A stretch of DNA of 24,160 nt from an uncultured Janibacter sp. GTDB taxonomy: Bacteria; Actinomycetota; Actinomycetes; Actinomycetales; Dermatophilaceae. This document shows, piece by piece, positions 7,467-14,168 of this stretch. A program made the position numbers and the translations under genes. Position 1 is the stretch's first letter. Each line of letters starts with the position of its first letter. The notes under the pieces are model-generated. The model searched no databases. It was not told the origin of the DNA and was given only the letters and a program-made list of their open reading frames with translations. Location of the stretch: assembly GCA_946222495.1 (NCBI GenBank), contig CAMICF010000015.1:1-24160 (forward strand). The letters are read 5' to 3'.

Positions 7467-7507
7467 TTGTCGAACACGTCTGTACGGGTTACTGTAGCCG
7501 ACGTAAA
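7467..7507. promoter_or_regulatory. Overlapping divergent promoters of tetR and the MFS gene
   Basis: On the plus strand, TTGTCG (7467-7472), 17 nt, then TACTGT (7490-7495) would drive the exporter. On the minus strand, TTTACG (plus 7502-7507), 17 nt, then TACAGA (plus 7479-7484) would drive tetR. The two overlap face to face, so one TetR dimer bound between could control both. A CTGTA direct repeat lies here, but no clean palindromic operator was found. Confidence 0.5.
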
Positions 7508-7538
7508 GCAAACACACATGTTTGAGCTAGGAGCCGTG

Positions 7539-8924
7539 ATGTCTGTTTCGTCCTCGCCCACCGCGGTGGGTATTCAGCCCGATCCGGGGCGCTGGAAGGC
7601 CTTGGTCTTCCTCGGCCTGGCCCAGTTCATGCTGATCCTCGACGTGACCGTCGTCGCGATCGCGCTGCCCATGATGGAAGCCGACCTGGCCCTGTCCAGA
7701 GCTGCTGTTACGTGGGTCGTCGCGGCGTACACCGTCACCTTCGGAGGGCTGATGATCTTCGGGGGGCGGCTGGCAGATCTCTTCGGTTCGAAGGTGATCG
7801 TCTTCGTCGGCCTGAGCCTGTTCATTATCGGCTCTCTCGTGTGCGGTCTGGCCGATACCGGGCAGATGCTGCTCTCCGGTCGCGTCGGCCAAGGGGTGGG
7901 TGCCGCGCTGCTGTCGCCGGCGGCGTTGTCGGTGGTGGTTCGACTCTTCGAGGGCGAGGAGCGCAACCGCGCCCTGGGTATCTGGTCCGCCCTGGGTGGG
8001 GGCGGAGCGGCGATCGGTGTCCTGCTTGGCGGGCTCATCGCCGCCGGGCCCGGCTGGCCGTGGGTCTTCTTCGTCAACGTCCCGGTCGGCCTGGTCATCC
8101 TCGTGGCGCTCGTCGCGCTGCTGCCGGCCATGCCACGCGCCAGCGAAGAACGGCCCCGACTGGACGTGCTGGGTGCGGTGCTGGTCACGGCGGCCACGGC
8201 CTCGCTCATCTACGGCCTGATCCGGGCCGGCGAACCCGGAGGTGGCGGTGCCGCAGGTGGCTTCGTGGCCGGATCCATCGTGCTCTACCTGGCGTTCGCA
8301 CTCTGGCAGCGCACCACGACCAGCCCCTTGATGAGCCTTGCCCTGATCGGTCGTCGCTCCGTGTCCGCTGGCGTCTTCGTGATCCTCATCGCCACCGCAC
8401 TGATGGTTGCCGTCTTCTTCCTGGGCACGTTCTATTTCCAGGGACGGGCCGGGCACGGACCGCTGGTGACCGGACTGCTGTTCCTGCCCGTCGCGCTGAC
8501 CACGATGCTCGGCGCGAACCTCGGCGGTCGGCTCATCGCGACCATGGGGGCCAGGCGGCTCGGCGTGGCCGGAATGGCCATCGCCGCCGCGGGCCTGCTG
8601 GTCCCGGCCGTGTGGTCCACCACCCTGACCACGGTTGTGGGGGTCTCTGTGGGCGCTCTGGGCATCGGGGCTCTCTTTGTCGTCGCCTCGGCCACCGCCC
8701 TCGGGCAGATCGAGCCCGCCGAGGCCGGCATAGCCTCGGGCCTGCTCAGCACCTTCCATGAGTTCGGGGCCTCCATCGGCGTTGCCACCGTCTCCAGTGT
8801 GGCCGCAGCCAGCCTCGCCGGCAGCGACGCCTCCGGCTTCCAGAGCGCCTTCCTCGTCGCCGCCATCGCAGCCACGGTCGCCGCCGTTATCGCCGGGCTG
8901 CTCATCCCGCGCACCGGGCGGTAG
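7539..8924 (+). CDS. MFS drug exporter, DHA2 (14-helix) type
   Basis: This 461-aa proton-driven exporter has a first membrane helix that ends in LDVTVVAIALP, the DHA2 signature (LDxTVVNVALP). Loop 2-3 holds GGRLADLFG (motif A). Helix 5 holds GVLLGGLI followed by WPWVFFVNVPVG, the usual WRWIFxINVP segment but with Pro in place of the normal Arg. Hydrophobic helices continue to the C terminus. Length fits the 14-helix EmrB/QacA-like group; substrates are typically lipophilic cations or antibiotics, and cannot be told here. The ATG at 7539 has AGGAG at 7529-7533, whereas the frame from 7437 runs back through the promoter. It is divergent from tetR. Confidence 0.92.
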   Translation: MSVSSSPTAVGIQPDPGRWKALVFLGLAQFMLILDVTVVAIALPMMEADLALSRAAVTWVVAAYTVTFGGLMIFGGRLADLFGSKVIVFVGLSLFIIGSLVCGLADTGQMLLSGRVGQGVGAALLSPAALSVVVRLFEGEERNRALGIWSALGGGGAAIGVLLGGLIAAGPGWPWVFFVNVPVGLVILVALVALLPAMPRASEERPRLDVLGAVLVTAATASLIYGLIRAGEPGGGGAAGGFVAGSIVLYLAFALWQRTTTSPLMSLALIGRRSVSAGVFVILIATALMVAVFFLGTFYFQGRAGHGPLVTGLLFLPVALTTMLGANLGGRLIATMGARRLGVAGMAIAAAGLLVPAVWSTTLTTVVGVSVGALGIGALFVVASATALGQIEPAEAGIASGLLSTFHEFGASIGVATVSSVAAASLAGSDASGFQSAFLVAAIAATVAAVIAGLLIPRTGR

Positions 8925-8943
8925 ATGCACCCGCGCCCGCGTG

Positions 8944-8974
8944 GCGAACGGCCCGCTCCCCGACAAGCGTTCGC
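8944..8974 (+). terminator. Weak hairpin after the MFS gene
   Basis: GCGAACG at 8944-8950 pairs with CGTTCGC at 8968-8974 across 17 nt. An alternative stem, CTCCCC at 8956-8961 with GGGGAG at 8980-8985, competes with it. It lies between the exporter stop and the copB promoter. No strong U-tract is present. Confidence 0.3.
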
Positions 8975-8997
8975 TATTGGGGGAGTGGGGCCGCCCG

Positions 8998-9026
8998 TTG
9001 ACGCATACCCCTTAGGGGTATACGTT
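8998..9026 (+). promoter_or_regulatory. CsoR operator inside the copB promoter, likely leaderless start
   Basis: ATACCCC-TTA-GGGGTAT at 9005-9021 is a perfect 7+3+7 palindrome of the CsoR type. A -35-like TTGACG (8998-9003), a 17-nt spacer and a -10-like TACGTT (9021-9026) place the operator in the spacer. The transcript would start about 7 nt later, at or next to the ATG at 9033, so the message may be leaderless. This also rules out coding starts upstream of 9033. Confidence 0.85.
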
Positions 9027-9032
9027 GCGGAC

Positions 9033-11210
9033 ATGAGCACGCGCCATGACCACCAGACAGCTTCTGCAACGGACGCGCACGAGGACCACGACGCGCACCG
9101 GGGGGTCGGTCACGTCCACGGGCACCAGCAGGCTGACCGCCAGGAGCAGGACGCAGACCACGACCACGCCGAACACGGACACGGCGAGCACGCGGGCCAC
9201 GGAGGGCACGCTGGACATGGGGACCATGTGGGGCAGTTCCGTCGCCTCTTCTGGATCATGCTGGTCCTGGCGATCCCGGTGGTCGGCTTCAACGACATGT
9301 TCGCCGACCTCATCGGCTACGACATCCCCGAGGGGGGTTGGGCCCAGTGGGTCTCGCCCGTGCTCGGCACCGTCATGTACCTCTGGGGCGGTCAGCCCTT
9401 CCTCACCGGCGCCGTCGACGAGATCCGGTCCCGCCAACCGGGGATGATGCTGCTCATCGCGCTGGGCATCACCGTGGCTTTCATCGCCTCGTGGGGCGCG
9501 AGCTTGGGCGTGCTCGACCACGAGCTGAACTTCTGGTGGGAGCTGGCCCTGTTGGTGGTGATCATGCTGCTGGGCCACTGGATCGAGATGCGCTCCCTGG
9601 CGCAGACCACCTCCGCGCTGGACTCCTTGGCCGCGCTCCTGCCGGATGAGGCCGAGAAGGTCGACGGCGACGACGTGGTCACGGTTGCCCCGGCCGACCT
9701 CGTGGTCGGGGACGTCGTCATCGTCCGGCCCGGATCGGCAGTGCCCGCGGACGGGATGATCGTCGACGGGTCGGCCAGCATGGACGAGTCCATGGTCACC
9801 GGCGAGTCCAAGACCGTGCGCCGCGAGAGGAGCGAGAATGTGGTCGCTGGGACCGTGGCCACCGACTCCGGGCTGCGCGTGGAAGTCACCGCCATCGGTG
9901 ACGACACCGCCCTGGCCGGTATCCAGAAGCTCGTCACGGATGCCCAAGCCTCATCCTCCCGCGCCCAGCGCATCGCCGACACCGCCGCGGCCTGGCTCTT
10001 CTGGTTCGCCCTGGGCGCCGCCGTCATCACGGCGCTCGTCTGGACGATGCTGGGGCTGCCGGACAGCGCCGTGGTCCGCACCATCACCGTCCTGGTCATC
10101 GCCTGCCCCCACGCCCTCGGGCTGGCCATCCCGCTCGTGGTCTCCATTGCCACCGAGCGCGCCGCCCGGGGAGGCGTGCTCGTCAAGGACCGTCTGGCGC
10201 TGGAGTCCATGCGCACCGTCGACGCGGTCCTGTTCGACAAGACCGGCACGCTGACCAAGGGCGAGCCCACCGTCACCGGCATCGAGGCGCACGACGGTCA
10301 CGACCAGGAGCAGGTCCTCGCCCTGGCCGCTGCCGCCGAGGCCGACAGTGAGCACCCCTTGGCCCGGGCCATCGTCGGAGCCGCACGCACCCGCGAGCTC
10401 AAGGTCCCACGCGCCGGTGACTTCTCCTCCTCACCCGCGGTCGGCGTGCGGGCGACCGTCGACGACACGGTCGTCGAAGTCGGCGGCCCCTACCTCCTCG
10501 AGCACCACGACCTAGCAGAGCTGTCCATCGCCGACACCTGGCGCCAGGAGGGCGCGATCATCCTGCACGTCCTCGCCGACGGCGCCGTGATCGGCGCCCT
10601 TCGTCTGGCGGACGAGATCCGGCCGGAGTCCCGCGACGCCGTGGACGCCCTGCACGCCGCCGGTGTCCAGGTCGTGATGATCACCGGCGACGCACAGGCC
10701 GTGGCCGAGACCGTGGCCCGTGAGCTGGGCATCGACCGCGTCTTCGCCGGCGTGCGTCCGCAGGACAAGGCCGCCAAGGTCGCCGAGCTGCAGGACGAAG
10801 GACGCAAGGTCGCCATGGTCGGGGACGGCGTCAACGACGCACCCGCCCTGGCCCAGGCCGACGTCGGGATCGCCATCGGCGCCGGCACGGACGTGGCCAT
10901 CGGCTCCGCAGGCGTAATCCTCGCCAGCTCCGACCCACGCTCGGTCCTCTCGGTCATCGACCTCTCCCGCGCCTCGTACCGCAAGATGAAGCAGAACCTC
11001 TGGTGGGCCGGCGGGTACAACCTGATCTCCGTACCACTGGCCGCGGGCGTCCTCGCCCCCATCGGGTTCGTCCTGCCGATGAGCGTCGGCGCCATCCTCA
11101 TGTCGGCCTCCACCGTGGTGGTCGCCCTGAACGCTCAGCTCCTGCGCCGGCTCGACCTGACCCCAGCACAGAGCACCAGGAAACTCTTGGGGCGCGACAC
11201 CGGCGAGTGA
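9033..11210 (+). CDS. copB: P1B-3 type (CPH) copper/silver ATPase with His-rich N terminus
   Basis: From the ATG at 9033 the protein is 725 aa. The first 67 residues contain 17 His (DHDHAEHGHGEH and similar) instead of an HMA domain. The membrane motif is CPH at 358-360 (VIACPHALGLAIP), which marks the CopB/P1B-3 group, linked to Cu(II), Cu(I) or Ag(I) export. Other motifs: TGES 256-259, DKTGT from Asp402, SEHP at 439-442, TGDA 551-554, GDGVND 597-602, and near the end YNL and MSASTVVVALNAQLLRR. It lies directly behind a CsoR operator and 47 bp before csoR, probably cotranscribed. It complements the CPC-type CopA in the divergent operon. Exact metal specificity is an inference from the subgroup. 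Confidence 0.95.
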   Translation: MSTRHDHQTASATDAHEDHDAHRGVGHVHGHQQADRQEQDADHDHAEHGHGEHAGHGGHAGHGDHVGQFRRLFWIMLVLAIPVVGFNDMFADLIGYDIPEGGWAQWVSPVLGTVMYLWGGQPFLTGAVDEIRSRQPGMMLLIALGITVAFIASWGASLGVLDHELNFWWELALLVVIMLLGHWIEMRSLAQTTSALDSLAALLPDEAEKVDGDDVVTVAPADLVVGDVVIVRPGSAVPADGMIVDGSASMDESMVTGESKTVRRERSENVVAGTVATDSGLRVEVTAIGDDTALAGIQKLVTDAQASSSRAQRIADTAAAWLFWFALGAAVITALVWTMLGLPDSAVVRTITVLVIACPHALGLAIPLVVSIATERAARGGVLVKDRLALESMRTVDAVLFDKTGTLTKGEPTVTGIEAHDGHDQEQVLALAAAAEADSEHPLARAIVGAARTRELKVPRAGDFSSSPAVGVRATVDDTVVEVGGPYLLEHHDLAELSIADTWRQEGAIILHVLADGAVIGALRLADEIRPESRDAVDALHAAGVQVVMITGDAQAVAETVARELGIDRVFAGVRPQDKAAKVAELQDEGRKVAMVGDGVNDAPALAQADVGIAIGAGTDVAIGSAGVILASSDPRSVLSVIDLSRASYRKMKQNLWWAGGYNLISVPLAAGVLAPIGFVLPMSVGAILMSASTVVVALNAQLLRRLDLTPAQSTRKLLGRDTGE

Positions 11211-11257
11211 GCGGGCACACCGCCAGGGCACTCCGGCTACAAGAAGGAACGATCCCC

Positions 11258-11572
11258 ATGAACACGACACCGGACACCGCGCAAGCCGCCACCCACGGAT
11301 ACATCAGCGACAAGAGCCGATACCTGACCCGTCTGAAGCGAATTGAAGGACAGGCCCGCGGCATCCACCGCATGGTCGACGAGGACACCTACTGCATCGA
11401 CATCCTCACCCAGATCAGCGCCATGACCGCCGCCCTCGAGAACGTCGCCCTCGGCCTCCTGGACGATCACCTCAAGCATTGCGTCGTCGGCGCCGCCCAA
11501 AGCGGCGGACCCGGGGCAGAAGAGAAGGTCAGGGAAGCCTCACAAGCGATCGCCCGACTCGTCCGGTCCTGA
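11258..11572 (+). CDS. csoR: CsoR copper-sensing repressor
   Basis: Starting at the ATG at 11258, behind AGAAGGA, gives 104 aa, the family's length; the frame open from 11003 overlaps copB and is not used. The core YLTRLKRIEGQARGIHRM is typical of the CsoR/RcnR family. The Cu(I) ligands are Cys46, His71 and Cys75, in the same spacing as Cys36/His61/Cys65 of Mycobacterium tuberculosis CsoR, so copper rather than nickel or formaldehyde is the expected signal. It should bind the two palindromes at 6812-6828 and 9005-9021, so it would control its own copB-csoR unit and the divergent copper operon. An all-helical cytosolic homotetramer is expected from the family. Confidence 0.94.
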   Translation: MNTTPDTAQAATHGYISDKSRYLTRLKRIEGQARGIHRMVDEDTYCIDILTQISAMTAALENVALGLLDDHLKHCVVGAAQSGGPGAEEKVREASQAIARLVRS

Positions 11573-11604
11573 CCGGCGATCGTAGACACGCAACTGACCC
11601 GTCG

Positions 11605-11634
11605 TTACTATTTCGTTACTTAATGGTTTACAGT
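11605..11634 (+). promoter_or_regulatory. Candidate promoter of the riboswitch/NlpC unit
   Basis: TTACTA (11605-11610), an 18-nt spacer and TACAGT (11629-11634) form a plausible promoter in a locally AT-rich patch. A direct repeat GTTACT (11604-11609 and 11614-11619) overlaps it and may bind a regulator. Transcription from here would begin just before the riboswitch. Confidence 0.4.
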
Positions 11635-11659
11635 CAGACGCGGTACCAGTACGCGCTGG

Positions 11660-11848
11660 CACCCCGGTCAAGGAGACGCCCAATCCTGCCCCTCCTTGAC
11701 GGCCCCCTGAATCGCAGGGCAGGAGCGGAGGACCCAACCTCGGCCACATGGCCTCGGGGTGAAGTCCTCTGACCCGGGAGACCGGGCCCGAGGGCGGGGT
11801 GGTCTCCACCCCAACCCGACAGCTAACTCCGCAGGCGTGAGGAGACAA
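11660..11848 (+). promoter_or_regulatory. ydaO/yuaA (c-di-AMP) riboswitch
   Basis: The leader holds the conserved blocks of the ydaO class in order: AGGACCCA near 11729-11736, GGGGTGAAGTCC near 11757-11768, and CAGCTAACTCCGCAGGCGT near 11820-11838. TCAAGGAG (11668-11675) and CTCCTTGA (11692-11699) can pair near the 5' side. The class binds cyclic di-AMP and normally turns expression off; in actinobacteria it often precedes cell-wall hydrolase genes, as here. The ribosome-binding site GAGGAG sits directly after the last conserved block, so control by hiding the site is plausible (inference). The 5' boundary is approximate. Confidence 0.9.
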
Positions 11849-11850
11849 GC

Positions 11851-12684
11851 ATGAGCATGTTCTACTCGGCGCGTCACAGCGCCGCCCGCACTTCCCCGTC
11901 CGTGGCCCACCGCGCGGGTGCCGGCGTCCTCGCCGCCACCGCCCTCGGCCTCGGGGCCACGACGATCGGCGCCTCGAGCGCCTCCGCCAACGGCGGCCCG
12001 GAGGCTCCGGCCCCGACCCAGACCCAGACCGGTGCCCAGAGCACCTCCGGCTCGACCTCCTTCAACGACGTCGTCAAGAAGGGCGACACGGGCAGCGTCG
12101 TCGAGCAGATCCAGGACAAGGTCGGCGTCAGCGCCGACGGCACCTTCGGGTCCGAGACCGAGCAGGCCGTGAAGAGCTACCAGAGCGACAACGGCCTCAC
12201 CGCCGACGGCGTCGTCGGCTCGGAGACCGGCTCCGAGATGGGCATCTCCGGTGGCAGCACCGGCGGCAGCTCCAGCGGCAGCCAGTCCGCCCCCGCGACC
12301 GGCGGCAGCACGAACAGCGTGAGCGCCGCGTCGACCTCCGGCTCGACCGCGTCGTCCTCCGGCATCGTCGGCACGGCGGAGAGCCTCATCGGCTCGCCCT
12401 ACGTCTACGGCGGCACAAGCCCGTCCGGCTTCGACTGCTCGGGCTTCGTCCAGTACGTCTACGGCCAGAACGGCAAGGACGTGCCGCGCACGACGCAGGA
12501 GCAGATGGCCGCTGCCACGCCGGTGTCCGACCCGCAGCCGGGCGACATCGTCTTCTTCGGCGATGACGCGTACCACAACGGGATCTACGTCGGCGACGGG
12601 AAGATCATCGACGCTGGCAACTCCGACTCCCCCGTGCAGGAGCGCGACATCTGGACCGACGACGTGAGCTACGGCCGCTTCTGA
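11851..12684 (+). CDS. Secreted NlpC/P60 peptidoglycan endopeptidase with PG-binding domain
   Basis: This 277-aa protein has a signal peptide at about 1-47 (hydrophobic AGVLAATALGLGAT, cleavage near ASA-NG). A peptidoglycan-binding type 1 domain follows (about 72-130: VKKGDTGSVVEQIQDK, DGTFGSETEQAVKSYQ), then a Ser/Gly/Thr-rich linker (131-170) and an NlpC/P60 catalytic domain (171-277). Catalytic Cys196 is in FDCSGF and His242 in YHNGIYVG; the third position reads IIDAG with Asp254, where His, or Glu in some family members, is usual. It would cut stem peptides outside the membrane during growth or division. The c-di-AMP riboswitch upstream ties its expression to cell-wall and osmotic state. 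The GC-rich codon style resembles dnaK, suggesting a resident chromosomal gene. Confidence 0.93.
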   Translation: MSMFYSARHSAARTSPSVAHRAGAGVLAATALGLGATTIGASSASANGGPEAPAPTQTQTGAQSTSGSTSFNDVVKKGDTGSVVEQIQDKVGVSADGTFGSETEQAVKSYQSDNGLTADGVVGSETGSEMGISGGSTGGSSSGSQSAPATGGSTNSVSAASTSGSTASSSGIVGTAESLIGSPYVYGGTSPSGFDCSGFVQYVYGQNGKDVPRTTQEQMAAATPVSDPQPGDIVFFGDDAYHNGIYVGDGKIIDAGNSDSPVQERDIWTDDVSYGRF

Positions 12685-12694
12685 GCCGACTCAT

Positions 12695-12729
12695 CGAAGG
12701 GCCGCGACCACAATGGTCGTGGCCCTTCG
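12695..12729. terminator. Strong 16-bp hairpin, probably bidirectional terminator
   Basis: CGAAGGGCCGCGACCA at 12695-12710 pairs with TGGTCGTGGCCCTTCG at 12714-12729 around a 3-nt loop, with a single G-T pair. It follows the NlpC/P60 stop by 10 bp and lies 17 bp from the stop of the convergent AlbA_2 gene, so it can serve both. There is no long U-tract. Confidence 0.8.
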
Positions 12730-12746
12730 TCATCCACTGACGAGGG

Positions 12747-14168
12747 TCACGGGATCGACATCGACGCCTGGGGGACGGCCAATGTCCTCACCGTGCAGGG
12801 ATCTGCAGCAAAGCCTGAAGCGGCATGACACGGGTGACGGGCCGGACTCAGACTCGACTCAACGGGTTCGGTTGTCACCTCCCGCCACTGCTGGAACAGC
12901 TCTCGCAAGTCGAGGACTCTCTTGGCGGGAAGTTGCGCGTGGCCGTCGTGCCTATCGCTGAGGTTGGTGGCGGTGAGTGACCACTCGAGGTCCAGTTGCG
13001 TGGCCTCCGGGTCCAAGGAGACGACCACGAACTCGTCGCGTTCTGAGGTCCAGGGACTGTTGGGACGCAGGTGCTTGGGGGTGAGTGTGATGACAAGGTC
13101 ATCGCCGATGTTCTCCCAGTCAGTTTCGATGTCACGTCGGAAACTGCGAGGGTTCAGGCGTGGAACCACCACGTGGGGTGGATCGATCGTCGGGATGACT
13201 TCGTGGCTGGCCAAGCCCTCGCTGTCCTCAACAGGTAGGCCTCGAGCGGCGCGGATCCTGATGATGATCTCTGGGCCGTGCAGTAGCTCCGAGTTCTCTA
13301 GTGTGAAGGAGACGGGCGGGCCGACCGCACCGAAGAGGGTGTCGCGGCACGTTGGCCACCGTCTCCACCACTGCAGTTCGGCTGAACGGACGGCTGCATC
13401 GATGTCCTCCGGATTAACGCGGGAGGTGCGACCCAACACGTCGTACGTGGCAGCCCATGGCAGTATCTGGCCGCGTTCATCACGAGCCAGGTCCTCGCGC
13501 ATCGATTGACCCTCATGCTGGATCAAGTCGCGGATCGCGCTATCGGTGTCAGCGACTGCGAGAGCTTCCCCATGAACCGCGACGGCGAGATTCAGCCGCG
13601 GTCCGCCGGAACCCTGGGCTCGTGTCACCAGGGCGTCGATCTGGTGAGCGCGGGCTTTGCGTGTGCTGGTGGTGTCCCGGACGTAGACGTCTCCGTCCGC
13701 CAGGTTGCTCTTCTTGTCGCCGGAGTCTGGTTGGTACTCCTTGCGGCAGGGGTAGATCGGGTCCCCCATGGCTGCGGGCTCGATGATGATGAACAGGACG
13801 TCGTTCCCGTCCTGAGTGCCCAGCCTGCTCAGGTCCCAACGGGGGCCTGGGTCACCGAGGTATGGACGATGGCGATTAGCGAGGTCGTGCTGCTCAATGC
13901 CAGCCGGTACCCCGGGCGTGGCGCCCTTGCCTGCGCCGAGCACCAACACGCCATAGCCACCGAAGAATCGTTGGGCGTCCTGAGGCATCCGGTTGGCCAT
14001 GCCCAATATGCACTTGGCAACCTTGGCCAGCCCCAGTCCCTTCCGGCTGGGGTCGACGTCACTCTTGATCTCCAGCCCCAGCGACTCCGCCGCGTCCCCT
14101 TCCTCAATGATGGCGTCGAGGATCGACCGTCGTTGAGCTTCACCCAGGGGCGGGAGGTCGGTCCTCAC
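12747..14168 (-). CDS. AlbA_2 (Schlafen-type) domain protein, last gene of the transposon operon
   Basis: The GTG at 14168 is taken as start because it overlaps the stop of the preceding gene (GTGA), with GGAG upstream; this gives 473 aa. The longer reading to 14369 lies inside the neighbour. Residues about 12-175 look like an AlbA_2 domain: AESLGLEIKSDVD (28-39), ILGMANR (54-60), GGYGVLVLGAGKG (70-82) and DGDVYVRDTTSTRKA (158-172). The remaining 300 residues are beta-rich and unrecognised. AlbA_2 domains occur in putative regulators and in defence-associated proteins; the family name implies nucleic-acid binding, but a function here is unproven. The final 35 residues are low in structure and could be read-through past a lost 3' end. 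The gene ends only 17 bp from the NlpC terminator. Confidence 0.75.
   Translation of the reverse strand: MRTDLPPLGEAQRRSILDAIIEEGDAAESLGLEIKSDVDPSRKGLGLAKVAKCILGMANRMPQDAQRFFGGYGVLVLGAGKGATPGVPAGIEQHDLANRHRPYLGDPGPRWDLSRLGTQDGNDVLFIIIEPAAMGDPIYPCRKEYQPDSGDKKSNLADGDVYVRDTTSTRKARAHQIDALVTRAQGSGGPRLNLAVAVHGEALAVADTDSAIRDLIQHEGQSMREDLARDERGQILPWAATYDVLGRTSRVNPEDIDAAVRSAELQWWRRWPTCRDTLFGAVGPPVSFTLENSELLHGPEIIIRIRAARGLPVEDSEGLASHEVIPTIDPPHVVVPRLNPRSFRRDIETDWENIGDDLVITLTPKHLRPNSPWTSERDEFVVVSLDPEATQLDLEWSLTATNLSDRHDGHAQLPAKRVLDLRELFQQWREVTTEPVESSLSPARHPCHAASGFAADPCTVRTLAVPQASMSIP

Noticed and set aside
7527..8966. 479-codon minus-strand frame opposite the MFS gene
   Set aside because: His/Gly/Asp-rich antisense shadow with no recognisable domain.
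8925..9032. Upstream extension of copB to 8925
   Set aside because: It would translate through the CsoR operator and promoter; the ATG at 9033 starts the His-rich N terminus.
11003..11257. N-terminal extension of csoR
   Set aside because: It lies inside copB and precedes a well-placed AGAAGGA and ATG giving a family-length protein.
11563..11576. CCGGTC-CT-GACCGG inverted repeat at the csoR stop as terminator
   Set aside because: The loop is only 2 nt and no U-tract follows; a 6-bp stem of this kind is common by chance.
11585..11601. GACACGCAACTGACCCG resembles GACACGCGACTGACACG at 21083-21099 (15 of 17), as if a left transposon end lay after csoR
   Set aside because: It is in the same orientation rather than inverted, lacks the TGGGA core and is short; chance similarity in GC-rich DNA is likely.
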